Shown: one piece after another, positions 6,351 through 7,331 of the stretch
Layout: the number at the start of each line of letters is the position of its first letter
Position numbering within the stretch: the first letter of the stretch is position 1
From: Bacillota bacterium
Lineage (GTDB): Bacteria > Bacillota_A > Clostridia > Peptostreptococcales > Anaerovoracaceae
Assembly (NCBI GenBank): GCA_017457585.1
Contig: JAFTHD010000136.1
Span: forward strand, 1-7,331
Length of the DNA stretch: 7,331 nt
Direction: 5' to 3'
The notes under the pieces: model-generated
Databases searched by the model: none
Told to the model about the DNA's origin: nothing
Seen by the model: the letters and a program-made list of their open reading frames with translations, nothing else
Made by a program: the position numbers and the translations under genes

Positions 6351-7154
6351 CTACCAAAGATGTATATTCAGATTTCTTACGTCGCCGTCCAATGGTTCTC
6401 TGCCTTTCTCCGAAAATGCAATGAGCGCGTCCGCATCGGTGACCGGAATCTTGCCGCTTATAGAATACTTGAAGGCAGACGATGGAATTTCGATGCTGTC
6501 TCTATCGCTTATTTCTGCCCTGATCCACTTCTCGTCATTGAGATACCAGAAGTCCGCCTCTTCCATTCCATCTGCGAGCTTCAGCCGGAACACGCTCTCG
6601 TCACCAACTACTGCCTTTACTTCCGGCGTGAAAAAGTCCATTTCCTTCGCAAATACACGAGGATACCTGACGTTGCTCTCGTATATTCCCATGTCAAAGG
6701 TGTACTTCCCCTTATCGTAAAGGGTGTTCAGATCCGCTCCCGTAATGCTTCTTCCACGGATCTGACCGTGCTTCATAAAGTCGCGAATGCCATAGAGCAC
6801 CTCGCTGCTTACGATATGTTCTATCCTGCAGGCGTCGTGATCTGCCGTTCCCTCATCGATGTTGCAGACCATCTGAAGGAATTCCTTGATGTAGTTGTGT
6901 CGGAGGAGAAGATCCTTTGCAAACTCCTTGCCTCTCGTCGTAAGCTCAAGAGTGGTCTGCCCGTCCGCCGAAACGATGTACTCGCCCTCTGCAAGGATGG
7001 CAATGACGCGCTTGTATTCCCATTTGGTCATGGTCATATCCGCAATTGCCTCGTTCATACCGTACGCTCTGTTGTTTCTCCAGGCAACGTAGATGTTTTC
7101 CAGAAGGTCCTCTGCTCTCTCGCTGTCGCCCGGTTTCCTGTCTATCGATCTCAT
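6351..7154 (-). CDS. DtxR/MntR-family metal-dependent regulator with extra C-terminal domain
   Basis: 267 residues from ATG 7154. The frame extends 15 codons further, but GGAAGGG 7 nt upstream and the TAATG overlap with the exporter gene favour 7154. A winged helix (about 10-72) ends in LTTRG, followed by the DtxR dimerisation helices. The primary metal ligands are in place: ACRIEH gives C109, E112 and H113, matching C102/E105/H106 of DtxR. H86 (in RH) matches the ancillary histidine, whereas the usual ancillary Glu four residues on is Lys, with Glu one place later. Cys at the first position is typical of iron-type rather than manganese-type members. The C-terminal ~130 residues (about 136-267) are not an SH3-like domain I recognise; they contain SITGADLNTLYDKGKYTF, FFTPEVKAVV and a closing LNIHLW. 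It probably controls the exporter operon in response to Fe2+ or Mn2+. Confidence 0.88.
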   Translation of the reverse strand: MRSIDRKPGDSERAEDLLENIYVAWRNNRAYGMNEAIADMTMTKWEYKRVIAILAEGEYIVSADGQTTLELTTRGKEFAKDLLLRHNYIKEFLQMVCNIDEGTADHDACRIEHIVSSEVLYGIRDFMKHGQIRGRSITGADLNTLYDKGKYTFDMGIYESNVRYPRVFAKEMDFFTPEVKAVVGDESVFRLKLADGMEEADFWYLNDEKWIRAEISDRDSIEIPSSAFKYSISGKIPVTDADALIAFSEKGREPLDGDVRNLNIHLW

Positions 7155-7331
7155 TACGATACCCTTCCGCTCGCTTTCATTTCGTGAATCTGGTCGCATA
7201 TACCCAGGGTTGACTTCCTGTGGGAAACGAGGATTACCGTCCTCCCGGCCGCCTCTTCCTTGAGGGATTTCAGTATGATTCCTTCGTTCAGGGAATCAAG
7301 ATTGCTGGTCGGCTCATCCAGCAGAAGAAAC
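7154..7331 (-). CDS. ABC exporter ATPase domain, C-terminal end (5' part outside window)
   Basis: The last 58 residues are visible. They start inside Walker B: FLLLDEP with D5 and catalytic E6, the D-loop SNLD (9-12), and the H-loop histidine H37 in RTVILVSHRKSTL. The ending CDQIHEMKASGRVS is typical of half-transporters that fuse a six-helix membrane domain to the ATPase (exporter type, such as MsbA, CydCD or the siderophore-related YbtPQ group). The fusion itself cannot be seen. TAA overlaps the ATG of the DtxR-like regulator by one base, so the genes are translationally coupled. A metal-sensing regulator in the same operon suggests a transporter for metal or metal-chelate homeostasis; the substrate is not shown by this fragment. 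Confidence 0.9.
   Translation of the reverse strand, partial: FLLLDEPTSNLDSLNEGIILKSLKEEAAGRTVILVSHRKSTLGICDQIHEMKASGRVS
7162..7168 (-). promoter_or_regulatory. Ribosome binding site deciding the start of the DtxR-like regulator
   Basis: GGAAGGG on the minus strand lies inside the exporter gene, 7 nt before ATG 7154. The ATG at 7199 that opens the longer frame lies within the exporter's coding sequence, and I see no Shine-Dalgarno sequence before it. Confidence 0.65.

Noticed and set aside
5511..7187. Plus-strand frame of 558 codons antisense to both regulators
   Set aside because: No ribosome binding site and no recognisable domain. The minus-strand frames beneath it show clear DtxR motifs, so this is a shadow of their codon usage.

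Overview
The window looks like a chromosomal segment of a Gram-positive, probably anaerobic Firmicute (Clostridia-like). The evidence is strong AGGAGG-type ribosome binding sites, a MacA-like adaptor that lacks the helical hairpin used to reach an outer-membrane TolC channel, a 2x[4Fe-4S] aldo/keto reductase typical of anaerobes, and DtxR-family regulators beside an ABC exporter. No taxon-specific marker is present, so the assignment is tentative.

Plus strand, 1-2652: an export operon. It starts with the C-terminal part of a MacB/FtsX-type ABC permease, cut by the window edge. Next comes a secreted protein with a Pro/Glu/Thr/Ser-rich linker and a C-terminal cadherin-like beta-sandwich domain. 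The third gene is a membrane-anchored HlyD/MacA-type adaptor. Gaps are 9-12 nt, and the operon ends at a good intrinsic terminator (2689-2712). Plus strand, 2754-4878: a second unit, with an extended -10 promoter candidate at about 2714-2722. It holds an aldo/keto reductase with two C-terminal [4Fe-4S] motifs and, 1 nt after its stop codon, a membrane-anchored glycoside hydrolase family 18 protein. It ends at a second intrinsic terminator (4886-4925).

4926-5471 contains no convincing gene, but it is the most structured DNA in the window. Six copies of the hexamer GGATAC/GTATCC alternate strictly in orientation, at spacings of 42, 31, 31, 31 and 41 bp. These are close to whole helical turns and are symmetric about position ~5048. 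A 3 x 11 bp tandem repeat runs into the last copy, and a perfect 13-bp hairpin follows. The rest of the gap holds weaker inverted repeats, including GGGTTAG-N6-CTAACCC, whose half-sites resemble those of DtxR/IdeR operators.

Minus strand, 7331-5472: the end of an ABC exporter ATPase, overlapping by 1 nt (TAATG) a DtxR-like regulator with an intact C/E/H metal triad. That gene abuts (TAGATG) a second, divergent regulator of the same architecture that has lost most of the metal ligands. Both carry an unusual C-terminal domain of about 130 residues and appear to be tandem paralogs. The likely reading is a metal-responsive regulator pair co-transcribed with a metal- or siderophore-related ABC exporter. 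The array between the convergent units is the best candidate for something undescribed, and the regulator pair is second.
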